From Jackrogersella multiformis (taxonomy: Eukaryota > Ascomycota > Sordariomycetes > Xylariales > Hypoxylaceae): a stretch of DNA of 64,000 bases. The number at the start of each line of letters is the position of its first letter. The first letter of the stretch is position 1. Below are positions 22,219 through 32,602 of this stretch, piece by piece. The notes under the pieces are model-generated. The model did no database searches. It saw only the letters and a program-made list of their open reading frames with translations, and was not told where the DNA came from. The stretch spans positions 310,001 through 374,000 of the forward strand of contig CADCXD010000011.1 of assembly GCA_902806575.1 (NCBI GenBank), written 5' to 3'. Position numbers and translations under genes: made by a program.

Positions 22219-22837
22219 CTTGATGAAATATGCTATACATCAGTATTGGTTTCTTGTCCTTCATTCTTGCTGTGATGTGAGGTAGAAGAAATGGACAGGT
22301 TATTTGTTGAGCATCCATATAAATTGAGTTGAATTAAAATACCTACTGGTACCTCTAGGTACCTGCTCTAGTGTAGGTGTTTAAGTACCATGTAGGTAGG
22401 TACACATATGTGGTTCCTAGTTGGAAATCGAGAGGATCCAGAAGGGGAAAGAATAAGCCCTTGTAGGAGAGTGGATCTTACGTTCCCCAGATTGGGTTCC
22501 CGAGTAGCCCCCCTGTCCCCTGTCCCCTGTCCCCGGTAGTACCTAGCAGGAAGCTATCAGCCCTGAAGAACCCTAATTTTACCTAGTGCGAGGTACCTAC
22601 AGTCACATCGTCGCGCATCGATGGGGGATTACCTACCTGTACCTAGCCATAGGTACCTAGCCTACTTGGGTACCTAGGTACCCACTTCTATTATGCGCGC
22701 ATGTAAAACGGAAAACGGAGGAAATTGCGTTCCCGAGCATATGAGGATAACAGGTAGGGATAAAGTGGGAAATCGGGAATTTGAACCTTCTTCAAGCTTG
22801 CGACACCGCCTTTCAACTCCAGTAGTCGTCTTAAAAA
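22219..22837. promoter_or_regulatory. Divergent promoter region, SPO11 / oxidosqualene cyclase
   Basis: This 619-bp stretch lies between two divergent starts. It holds a CCCCTGT tandem (about 22508-22534), giving several overlapping CCCCT stress-element cores, about 300 bp before the cyclase ATG. It also has a dense run of TACCTAGGTA-type palindromes at 22350-22372 and 22630-22683. No coding signal. Confidence 0.6.
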
Positions 22838-25279
22838 ATGGTGACGACTCGCTCAAGCAGCTTTGCTAAGGTCAATGGTACTCAACGGCCCGACAATAAA
22901 GCTAACGGTATGTCGAACTGCGAGAAACGACCTAAGAAACGCATTAGCGATGATAGTCTCCAAACAATAACGAACCACCCGAAACTCGAGGAGAAGACCG
23001 ATCCGACACGATGGCGTATGTTGGATGAGAATGGACGACATACTTGGAAATACCTAGAGGACGATGATGCTGTAGAGAAGTGGCCGCAGAGTTGTGCCGA
23101 CAAATGGTACCTTGGACTGGATACTGTAAGAGCTCTATCCTGTCATTCTAGCATGTTAAGAATGCCACCTCTGCTGTGTAGATGTAGCTGTAGCTTACTC
23201 TTATGTTCATTGTAGGAACTTCCCACCCTACCGAAACCGAAGAAGCCCCTCGATTCTGTTGTGAATGGTTTGACGTTCTTCGAGAAGCTCCAATTACCTT
23301 CGGGTCAATGGGGTTGCGAATACGGCGGTCCCATGTTTCTCCTACCGGGTGTTGTAATCACCTGGTATGTAACGAAAACCCCGATTCCCTGGTACGTCGC
23401 TACGGAGATCAAGAATTATCTGTTCGCGAGAGCACATCCTGAAGATGGGGGATGGGGTTTGCATATAGAAGGCGATAGTACTGTCATGGGTACATCGTTC
23501 GCCTATACCGTCCTTCGTATCGTGGGCGTCGACCCCGAGCACCCGGTGATGGTTAAGGCTAGGGGCACGCTGCACAAGCTTGGAGGAGCTACGTTTGCTC
23601 CTCATTGGGCTAAGTTCTGGCTGAGCGTACTGGGTGTTTGCAAATGGGATATCGTCAACCCTATTCCGCCCGAGTTATGGCTGGTACCTGACTGGGTACC
23701 TATCGCTCCTTGGAGATGGTGGATCCATATGCGCCAAGTATTCCTACCTATGGGCTACGTCTACGAAGAGAAATGGTCTTGCGAAGAGACGGATATAATT
23801 CGAGGCCTGAGGCAAGAATTATTCGTCGAACCGTGGGAGGAGATTGACTGGGCTGGCAATCGGAACAGCATATGTCCCGCTGATAATTTCCATCCCAAGT
23901 CATGGTTTCTCAATACCATTAACTGGCTGCTTGTCAATCTTTGGAATCCATACCTCCGGACCAAGGCGCTAGCTCAGAAGGCTCAAGATTGGGTAAGTAA
24001 ACTCATTGATATGGAAGATGAGAACACGGACTTCGCGGACTTAGCCCCGGTTAATGCAGCGATGAACACCGTGGTGTGCTATATCCGTGACGGCCCAGGC
24101 ACATATTCGGTCCGGAGGCATCTGGAGAGGCTCGAGGACGCGATGTGGGTTAACCGTGAAGGCATGTTGTGCAATGGTACCAACGGTGTACAATGCTGGG
24201 ACACATCATTCCTTATCCAGGCCGCGACTGACGCAGGACTTGAGCAAGACCCTCGCTGGAGGCCAATGTTGACGAAAGCGTTGAAATTCCTTGATGACCA
24301 GCAGATACGTGAGAACTGTAAGGATCAAGAAGTTTGCTATCGGCAGCAACGAAAAGGCGCCTGGGCCTTTAGTACCAAAGACCAAGGATACGCCGTATGT
24401 GATTGTGTCTCTGAGGGTTTGAAGTCGGTCATACTTCTACAAAAAGCGCCTGGGTATCCTCAACTCCTCGAAGACCAGCGCATATTCGACGCCATCGACA
24501 CTCTATTGACGTACCAGAACAAGTCTGGTGCTTGCTCATCGTATGAGCCGACACGAGGGAGCGAGTGGCTTGAAATGCTGAACGCGGCAGAGATTTTTAG
24601 CAATATCATGGTCGAATACGACTATGTAGAATGTACGACGGCAGTGGTCACTGCGCTCTCGTTGTTCCAAAAGCACTGGCCTGATTATAGACCCCAGGAT
24701 ATCAAGAGCTTCATCGGGCGGTCCGTGAAAGCGGTCAAATCATTACAGAGACCGGATGGATCGTGGTATGGCAATTGGGCCATATGCTTCACCTACGCAA
24801 CCATGTTCGCCCTAGAAAGCTTGAAAAGCATCGGCGAGACGTACGGCAACAGCTTGTACTCGAAGAGAGGTTGCGACTTTTTGATTTCCAAGCAGAGGGA
24901 GGATGGAGGGTGGTCGGAAAGCTACCGAGTGAGTTTGAATTATATTTAACTGAATCCCTTGAATTTCCAATGCCCTAACATCTTGCAGTCTTCCGAAAAA
25001 ATGATGTACATCGAACACGCAACAGGGTCGCAAGTTGTAATGACAGCTTGGGCTTTGATAGCTCTGATGAAAGCAGATTACCCGGACATCGAGCCCCTGA
25101 AGAAAGGCATCAAGCTCATCATGGACAGGCAGCAGCCCAACGGCGAGTGGAAACAAGAGGCGATCGAGGGCGTGTTCAACAAGAGTTGCATGATCTCATA
25201 CCCTAACTACAAATTCACCTTTACGATGAAGGCCCTCGGAATGTTTGCGACAAGATATCCTAATGAGACGGTGGTTTGA
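22838..25279 (+). CDS. ERG7: Oxidosqualene cyclase, lanosterol synthase type
   Basis: Three exons, 22838..23125, 23216..24928 and 24989..25279, give 763 aa. It cyclises 2,3-oxidosqualene in the ER membrane. QW-type repeats recur (for example LPSGQWGCEYGG, EDGGWGLH, RPDGSWYGNW, EDGGWSES, PNGEWKQE). The catalytic acid lies in CDCVSEGLK (Asp about 492), where most lanosterol synthases read DCTAE. The NIMVEYDYVEC segment carries the Tyr that shapes the B/C ring. The C-terminal NKSCMIS (about 729-735) matches the lanosterol-type NKSCAIS rather than the APPGGMR-type motif known from protostadienol synthase, so lanosterol is the predicted product. Position 384 in yeast numbering (NGVQTWD) is Cys here. 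The N-terminal 40 residues are basic and variable. It may be the housekeeping ERG7 or a second copy; the window cannot tell. Confidence 0.93.
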
Positions 25280-26164
25280 AGGAGTGATTATTAACGGCGA
25301 CATGTGCACTTGAGTAGGACGAAGACGGGAGAATGAAATCTGTCCGGGATACCGTAGACACCTAGCTTAATCAAATATAATAATATTCAATCTTACCTAT
25401 GATATTGTTGATTTTATCACCTTCATCTTTGAACTACCTAGGTAGGTACATACCTAAAGGTACTCAGGTAATTAATCGTGCCTACCCAGGCAGCAAGGCA
25501 GACAGTTAAGTAGGTGCTTCCATCATCCCAACCTTGACGACTGCCCAGGCATACCTAGATGGTAGGTATGGATGTACACGGTGGCCCACTATTGTACGTT
25601 TTAGGTTAGGTATTGGTAACTTGAATAGGTAGGTACTTCGTAGATTGGTGGAAGCTCCGAGGTCTTAGGCGGTGAGAGGCGGTTGCTTTGCACAAGTCTA
25701 ATTAAATATTCTACCGCCTGCCCTTTTTATCGTTAAGTCCGGCAGAATTGGTTGAACCCCGCCAGCAGGTACGTAGGTAGAGCTCTAGCAGCTTCCACGG
25801 CAAAGTGAACTTCACATAGTACCTACCTCCAGGGCTGTGTATAGGCACCTAGGTACCTACTTAGTATCAACAGTATCGATAATGTTGAAAGTGCTTCCGA
25901 AAAGTCTACCGAGAACAATTTAAACTTACCTTCTACAATAATTAGCATCTTCGATCGCATGACGATTTCTTTTTCGTACACTTCCAAGGTGAAATTCTTC
26001 CAAGTGATTCGTTATTAATTTATCCACCCCCACTAGGTACCAATCCAGAGCCTTCCACTTTTCATCATCAACCCGACACTGTTACAGAAGGACATCAACA
26101 GTACCATTGAATACCCTCATTCAAATCCAAAACTCGAACATCTCGATTCACGAACACCGTCACC
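25280..26164. other. Intergenic, SGT1 promoter
   Basis: No gene. It is rich in TACCTAGGTA-type motifs at 25433-25470 and 25847-25862. The 5' UTR of SGT1 probably occupies the CT-rich last 150 bp. Confidence 0.55.
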
Positions 26165-27910
26165 ATGCCCTCCTCCGCTGTCCTTGCCGACGAAGGCGTC
26201 AAGGCCGTCACCGCTGGCAAGTACAAGGAAGGAATCGAGAAGCTCACTGAAGCTCTTAAGGAGCGCCCCGCGCCTCTTTGGCTGCTCGAGCGCTCCAAGG
26301 CTTATGTACGAACGAATGAGATAGACCTAGCCCTACACGACGCTGAGACAGCTCTGCGTGTGGCCTTTGATCGTGCCAATCGAGACCACATGATCGAGGC
26401 TCAGATCCGACGAGCTATTACCCTCTTCCGCATGAAACGTTATGCTGACGCAGATGTCTGTGCATTCTGGGCCATGCGGCTCCTCGACAAAGCCAAGGCT
26501 GGTGAGGATGATGGTCAGCAAAAGAAACTCGACCAAAACGGAGAGTACACCGTGTGCGCGAAGGATGTCCAAGCTGAGAATAAACCTGCTAAAAATGTAG
26601 GATTGGCTACTGCTATGGGTGGTGCTGGTGGAAGATCAAAGGACAAGACCCTGAGAGCTCAGGCACTTACATGGCGTATCCAGGCTCTCACAGAGTTGGA
26701 GAAGTTACCCGCTGGACATCCCGGCCGTAAGGTGAATGCGATAGAGAAATACCCTAAGCCTTCCAAGCTGGCTCGTGCTAGTGAGGCTGATAAGAAAGGA
26801 ACACCTATGGACATTGACAGTGACACTGGTGATAATAATGGTGCTAAGGCAGGCGAAGCTACAATAGTCGAAGAACAGCCTCGCCGGGAAGATCTTGAAT
26901 CTGACGCCTGGAAGCTTCTCTATGAACGATTTCTCGCCGGTCACGTGAGCAACAGTATCAGATCGAACTTCTACCAGACGAATACTACCATCAATGCCGA
27001 CTTCTTCGTCAAGAATGTTCCCGCCGATCGTTTCACCGTCGTAGCTGAGAGCCATAAGCTTATTATGGAACCAATTCCGAATGTCCATCCCGAATCTGTC
27101 CATCTCTACCTCTGGGGTAAGATCAAGCCTGCTGAGATAAAGCACACTATCAAGTCAATGAAGATCGAACTAGTCCTTCAGAAGGAGACACCAGGAAAAT
27201 GGCCTGCGCTGCAGCGGGAGGATGTCACAGGATTCAACAACCTCGCAATGGGTAGTAAGCCCCACCCCTCCTTCGACGAATTCACCACCTTCATTCGTCG
27301 CCTAGGGTTCGTATTCAATGCCATCAAGATTTGTGTGGAATTTATAGCACTAACGTCTACTAGGTACAAGGATCCCGAAGAACTCGGCAGTGGTGATTAT
27401 AAGCAAGACAGCAATGCATGGTACGGCGCTCTCTTGGACAAATTCCAAACTGGTCTGGATGAGTATAAGGTATCAGCCGCGAAAGTCTCGCAGATCCCGA
27501 ATCCAGCAACCGAGGCTACGTCGCTTTCAGCAAGTGTGAACGCTGCTCAGTCTAAGGATGGTCTTGTGCAAGCTAGCAGTCCAGCGCCTCAGTCTACTCC
27601 AACCGTCAGCAAGGCAGATTCTGCAGCATCGGTTGGTGTTGCCCAAGCCTACCCCACTTCTTCGAAGAAGGGGGCGGTGAATTGGGACAAGCTCACGGTT
27701 GGCGAGGAGGAGGAGGAGGATAAGGAGGGCGATGTAAACTCATTTTTCCAACAGCTTTACAAGAATGCCGACGACGACACCAAGCGGGCTATGATGAAGA
27801 GCTATCTTGAAAGCAATGGTACATCGCTGAGTACCAACTGGGCTGAAGCCAAGGGCAAGACGTACAACACTCAACCACCCGACGGAGCCGAAGCTAAAAA
27901 GTGGGACTGA
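26165..27910 (+). CDS. SGT1: Co-chaperone SGT1 (TPR-CS-SGS)
   Basis: The open frame gives 581 aa. The TPR region covers about residues 1-115 (GKYKEGIEKLTEAL, SKAYVRTNEIDLALHDAETAL, RRAITLFRMKRYADADVCAFWA). The CS domain lies at about 264-345 (IRSNFYQTNTTINADFFVKNV ... VHLYLWGKIKPAEIKHTIKSMKIELVLQK). The SGS domain is C-terminal (VNWDKL ... DVNSFFQQLYKNADDDTKRAMMKSYLESNGTSLSTNWAEAKGK). SGT1 links Hsp90 to SCF ubiquitin ligases and kinetochore assembly. Codons at 27307-27363 (57 nt) encode a hydrophobic FVFNAIKICVEFIALTS stretch foreign to the family and look like an in-frame intron (GTTCGT donor, CACTAAC branch, CTACTAG acceptor). Removing it gives 562 aa and joins RRLG-YKDPEE. Confidence 0.93.
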   Translation: MPSSAVLADEGVKAVTAGKYKEGIEKLTEALKERPAPLWLLERSKAYVRTNEIDLALHDAETALRVAFDRANRDHMIEAQIRRAITLFRMKRYADADVCAFWAMRLLDKAKAGEDDGQQKKLDQNGEYTVCAKDVQAENKPAKNVGLATAMGGAGGRSKDKTLRAQALTWRIQALTELEKLPAGHPGRKVNAIEKYPKPSKLARASEADKKGTPMDIDSDTGDNNGAKAGEATIVEEQPRREDLESDAWKLLYERFLAGHVSNSIRSNFYQTNTTINADFFVKNVPADRFTVVAESHKLIMEPIPNVHPESVHLYLWGKIKPAEIKHTIKSMKIELVLQKETPGKWPALQREDVTGFNNLAMGSKPHPSFDEFTTFIRRLGFVFNAIKICVEFIALTSTRYKDPEELGSGDYKQDSNAWYGALLDKFQTGLDEYKVSAAKVSQIPNPATEATSLSASVNAAQSKDGLVQASSPAPQSTPTVSKADSAASVGVAQAYPTSSKKGAVNWDKLTVGEEEEEDKEGDVNSFFQQLYKNADDDTKRAMMKSYLESNGTSLSTNWAEAKGKTYNTQPPDGAEAKKWD

Positions 27911-29324
27911 ACGATACTCTGCATCTCATCTTGTGCAGTTGGCCTGGTTCGCGATTCTCTAATCTTCTTTTTCTTTTTTTAATCGCCAATAACAAAAGGG
28001 ACGGCTGGACGGAATGATACCAATGTTGTTACCACGAGCCAACACATAATATGACTATTATGACTTATTGTGACTTACTTGGGTAGGTATTTATGTCCGT
28101 TGGTGAGCATAGGTAATTGTCTAGAGTGGTTGGTTTGTTACAACCTATCTGTTTCGGGGTATAGTTACCTAACAAGGCCAAGATATGGGGTAAGGTAACA
28201 TCACAAGACCGTACATCAACTAACAACAGAGGCTAGAATAACTAGGAAGTCCTCTAGTGTATATAATAGCTAGACTAGAGAACCAGCTGAGTGGATCGCC
28301 ACATACGCTAGTTGCATCCATAACTAGATAGCTTCTCGGATTCGAACCGATGACGTTTCTAGGGGTTATGATTGGCCGCGTAGATATTTATAACCACCCA
28401 TACCCACGGCTCTGGTGCCAAGCTTCGCTAACAGATGTGGAGAATTGATACCACGTTTTACGTAGTGCTTCCCCGGCATTTGTTTGTTAACAAGGCTCTA
28501 CGACCGCACCCAGGGGGTGGTTCATCCCCTACGGACGAACCCAACGTACGAATCCACGAATCCAGCCGGTCTCATTTCAGTTGCCGACACACTTTTGTTA
28601 CCTCCCTGTTACCCCCAAACCTCAGCTCGGACCCTTGCGCTACGGATCACGATGGATCACGGTGGATTTCCTCCCCGCAATTCCCCAACCTTGAACTTAC
28701 TAGATACATACTTATATGTCGACTCCACATGGGTGTCCAGGCCTCTGTTTTGAAATCCTCAAGACGAAGGGCTGTACTATGTAAGGTTTCGTCGGCAATT
28801 CACTGATTGGTCGACGGGTGCGCGCCGAGGTTAATAAGTGGTTGTTTAAGCTACGTAGGTCCACGGCTATGAGCATCACACGTCCTCGTATCAGGCGATG
28901 TTGGTAGAGGACGGCGATGGGTGTATGATGCGGCTTGATTTACCCGAAACTGGCAGCAGGTACTGACGAGTACTTCATCTATCTAAATTGCCCTGAGATC
29001 TGGACCGTGAGTGGGAGGGTGGACTTGTTGAGGGCCCTGCGTCTGATTAACGATTCTGATTAATGCGCCTGATTCAGCAATTACATGATTAAGAATTGTC
29101 TTGACATCACTCGCCCAGCTGTCACCCATATTTTTTTTTCGTTAGCTTATATTTGTATCCCGCGAGATCTCCTTCAACAGGAGTCGTGGTGTAATAAGAT
29201 CTTGCAAGGAACTCCCAACATTCTCTTGCAGAAGACTCCTTCGAGACCGCCCTCCATATTAGCCTCCACCTAGCCTCATAAACGTTATTAAATATATCCT
29301 GTACCGTATAAGAAGACTTTCACC
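27911..29324. other. Intergenic, P450 upstream region
   Basis: 1.4 kb without a supported gene. A perfect Pol III B-box-like GGTTCGAATCC occurs on the minus strand at about 28338-28348, but no tRNA can be folded around it. The T-rich and CT-rich run at 29131-29260 is the likely P450 core promoter and 5' UTR. Confidence 0.5.
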
Positions 29325-31079
29325 ATGGGCGACGAGAACACTATCTCCCCAACCCGGGTTGTTTTCATGTCCGCATGGAGCATCTTCAAGGAGCAGTGGT
29401 ATCTTCTCATCCCGCTCCTCCTCGCCGCCCGGATCTTATATGTACGATATGCGTCCCCCTTGCGAGAGTACCCGGGTCCGTTCCTAGCTTCGTGTTCACG
29501 TCTCTGGAAAGTCTTCTCCACGGCCTCGGAGCGCACGCATCTGGACCACATCAGCCTGCACCACAAGTATGGACCCGTCGTACGTATCGCCCCCAACGAG
29601 CTCTCTTTCTCGTCCCCGACGGTAGCCAGGAACATCCTCTCGGCCGGCAAGCGCTTCTACAAGACGGACTTCTACTCGGTGTTCCCTCCCCCTGAGAACC
29701 CGGATATTTTCACCGAGATCCGCGAGGATGTGCACGCCATGAAGAAGAAGGTGGCCAACGTCCCTTACTCGATGGCAGCCATGCGTCAGCTGAGCCCCTT
29801 CATCGACGACACTATCGACTTCCTCGTGAGCCGGCTGGACCAGTTCTGCCCTGACACCGCCATCCCGGGTTTCCAGCAGGCCGGACTTCCGGGCAGGAAC
29901 CCCATCGTGAATCTCGGAGACTGGCTTCACTACTTCGCCTTCGACGTGCTGGGTGAGGTGGCGTTCGGCCGCTCGTTTGGCTTCCTAGCCGCCGGTTTCG
30001 ACAAGGAGGACGCCATCAAGACCATCGACAACAGCCAGAAATACAACGGCATCGTGGGACAGATCCCCGAGATCGACTGCCTGCTGCGACGGAACCCCCT
30101 CTGGAGATGGATCCCCGCGTTCAATCCTGAGAATGCGCTCGTCACCCGCATCGCCCGAGAAGAGATGAAGAAGCGCCAGCCCTTTGAAGTCGAGCGCGAC
30201 GGCAAGGGTGCCAGCGGTGATGGTCGTGAGGATCTCCTGTCTTCCCTGATCAAGGGCCACTTGAAGGACAAAGCAAAGTTCCACGAGGGCGACATCTTCG
30301 CTGTGGCACACGGCGCCATGTGAGTACTAACTCACCCCTATTTGGGTACGGTACAAGTCAGCTGACATAAGGGAAAATAGCTTCGCGGGATCGGACTCGA
30401 CAGCCTCAACCATGCAATCCTTCTTCTGGCACGTGCTGTCGGAGCCGCGAATCATCTCCCGGCTGGTGGAGGAGATCAACACGGCGGTGCGCGACGGCAA
30501 GATCCAGGCCCAGGGCAACGTGGAGTGGACCGAAGCGCAGAACCTTTCGTACTTCCAGGCGTGTCTGAAGGAGTCCATGCGCGTACGTCCCGCGGTCGGC
30601 GTCAACATCGCGCGGTACGTGCCCCCGGAGGGCATCGAGGTCGAGGGCCGCCACATCCCCGGCGGCACGAGGCTCGCGCTCAACGGGTGGGTCCTACACC
30701 GCGACAAGGCCACCTTCGGCGACGACGCCGACATCTACCGCCCGGAGCGCTGGCTCGAGGACCCCGAGGAGGCCAGGGTCATGGAGCGGTACATGGTTCA
30801 GGTACGTGACATAAGAAAAACATTACAGATCATCATAATCGAGTAACAATCACTGACAAAAGAAAACAGTTCGGCGGCGGCGCTCACGTCTGCATCGGTC
30901 GGAACCTGGCGCTGCTCGAGATCAACAAGGTCATCCCCAGACTGCTGCGAGACTTCGAGTTCGAGCTGGCCTACCCGGGCCGGCCGCTGACGGCCAAGGC
31001 CACCTTCTTCGTCGTCCAGGAGGGCCTCGAGGTGTACATCTCTCGCAAGAAGACCGAGAAGGAGGCTACTCTGCTGTGA
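29325..31079 (+). CDS. Cytochrome P450 monooxygenase, microsomal (pisatin demethylase-like)
   Basis: Three exons, 29325..30319, 30381..30801 and 30870..31079, give 541 aa. An N-terminal membrane anchor (about residues 24-40, WYLLIPLLLAARIL) precedes the Pro-rich hinge REYPGPF. The I-helix oxygen-binding motif is FAGSDSTAST (about 333-342), the K-helix ExxR is KESMR (about 395-399), the PERF-type motif is YRPERWLED, and the heme loop is FGGGAHVCIGRNLA with Cys about 480. All key residues are present. The overall pattern resembles the class that includes pisatin demethylase and other secondary-metabolite P450s. The substrate is unknown. All introns are 61-68 nt with GT..AG ends. The gene is markedly GC-rich, unlike the flanking DNA. 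Confidence 0.92.
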
Positions 31080-32577
31080 ACTTAACAACAACCGATTGAA
31101 CCGAAAAACGAATCAATCACACTAATGATGCTACTTAATAATAATAAATAGTATCGGGGACGGTACCGGCGGGCGGCGTTGCTGATGTTAGAGCTGGGCT
31201 CGCGGTTTACGAAAAGGGATTGCGGTGTTTTTTTCTTTCTGAATTTTCCTTTCTATCATTTTAAATTGCTGGCAGCATCGATGCGGCTTATGAGGTTTAC
31301 GCAGCATCGTCGGTGGTTTTTTTTATACCTTTTTTTTTCTTTCTGGCAACGCCCAAGCGCCTGTTATTATGATTGCTACATGTGTGGACTGGGCTGTGGT
31401 AGATGGGCGAGACAGACACCCCTTAGACACGCGGTGTTTTACATTATCTATACCAATACCAAGAGCGAGGTAGACGTTGACAGATTGCTTACTGTAATTT
31501 GATTAGTCAGGCAGTGATCGTTGCGACTGAATGGTCTTAACAGTTTCCTCATGTGGCAGTTGGAGGTTGGAGAGAGTAGCGCTGTCTATCAGTGACGGTG
31601 ACAAATACCTTCCAGACTGCTTAAAGGGGGTATTTTTACTTAATATTGGATGTCTTTAACGATGGTTGATTGTAACTTAGTGATATCTATTGGATTAACT
31701 CAGGTCTTGATTACATACTTCTTTAATAGTCTTAGCATAGATATAACTCATTCGTTATAACCCATGAATGATTATGTAAGGCTTGCATTAGTCATATTGG
31801 CCATATTGGTCCCATTAGGTAAGTTACTAACTTACTAAGCTGTGTTGTAGTTTTTAAGTGTTGACAAATCAGGACTCACGATCGTGTTTATGCGGTTGCG
31901 CTGGTAACGAATGTCAATAATCACGATCTCATTTACATAATCAAGATTTCAATAATTCCAAGTCTATCGTCATCTAATCCGTACGACACTTCTGCATCCT
32001 ATTTGGAATTCCGTCTACTCGGCGCATCGATCGAACGAGGTCGGATGAAATCGAACAAACCTCGTCTAATCTAGAAAATATTTCCCCACCGAATTCGGAC
32101 GTCCGACGTCGATCTGAGATTCTGACAAATGCGACATGTGAAGAGCCTCTTCGATTTATAATAAAGATGCCAAGCTGGGTCCCGGTCCCTCACGACGCTG
32201 TGCTACGTAGCAGCAGCATCACCCTCTTCCTAACCCGGGTGATTCTGCGCAGAGCCGCCGAAGTTGGACCTGGGAATAGCGAAAAAAGGCCAAGATCCTA
32301 TTTATCCGATTTTCGACCACCCACTCACCGGCCTATGTACATGATACATGATACCTACCTACCTGAGGGCTAGGGCGCCGCCCGCGCTCTAGCTCATTCG
32401 ACGAGACGCACGATCTTATCTGGACAGGGGTCGTATAGTGCTTGTATTACATGCTGCAGCCTCAGGATAAATTAGGGGGCGTCGCTGTAGAAAATGTCAG
32501 ATTTAGGCCAACGTCGTGGGTTGGTGACAGCGTCTATATCGTCTGATTCGTGTCGACCTGCGTACATATGTATGTAG

Positions 32578-32602
32578 GTCCCATCCCATCCCATCCCATC
32601 CC
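32578..32602. repeat. (CCCAT)n microsatellite
   Basis: Four units of CCCAT run in tandem within the gene-poor region. Confidence 0.9.

Noticed and set aside
28320..28420. Possible tRNA on the minus strand with perfect B-box GGTTCGAATCC
   Set aside because: No A-box, D-arm or matching acceptor stem could be found upstream, and the T-stem has a mismatch at its base. At best a tRNA relic.
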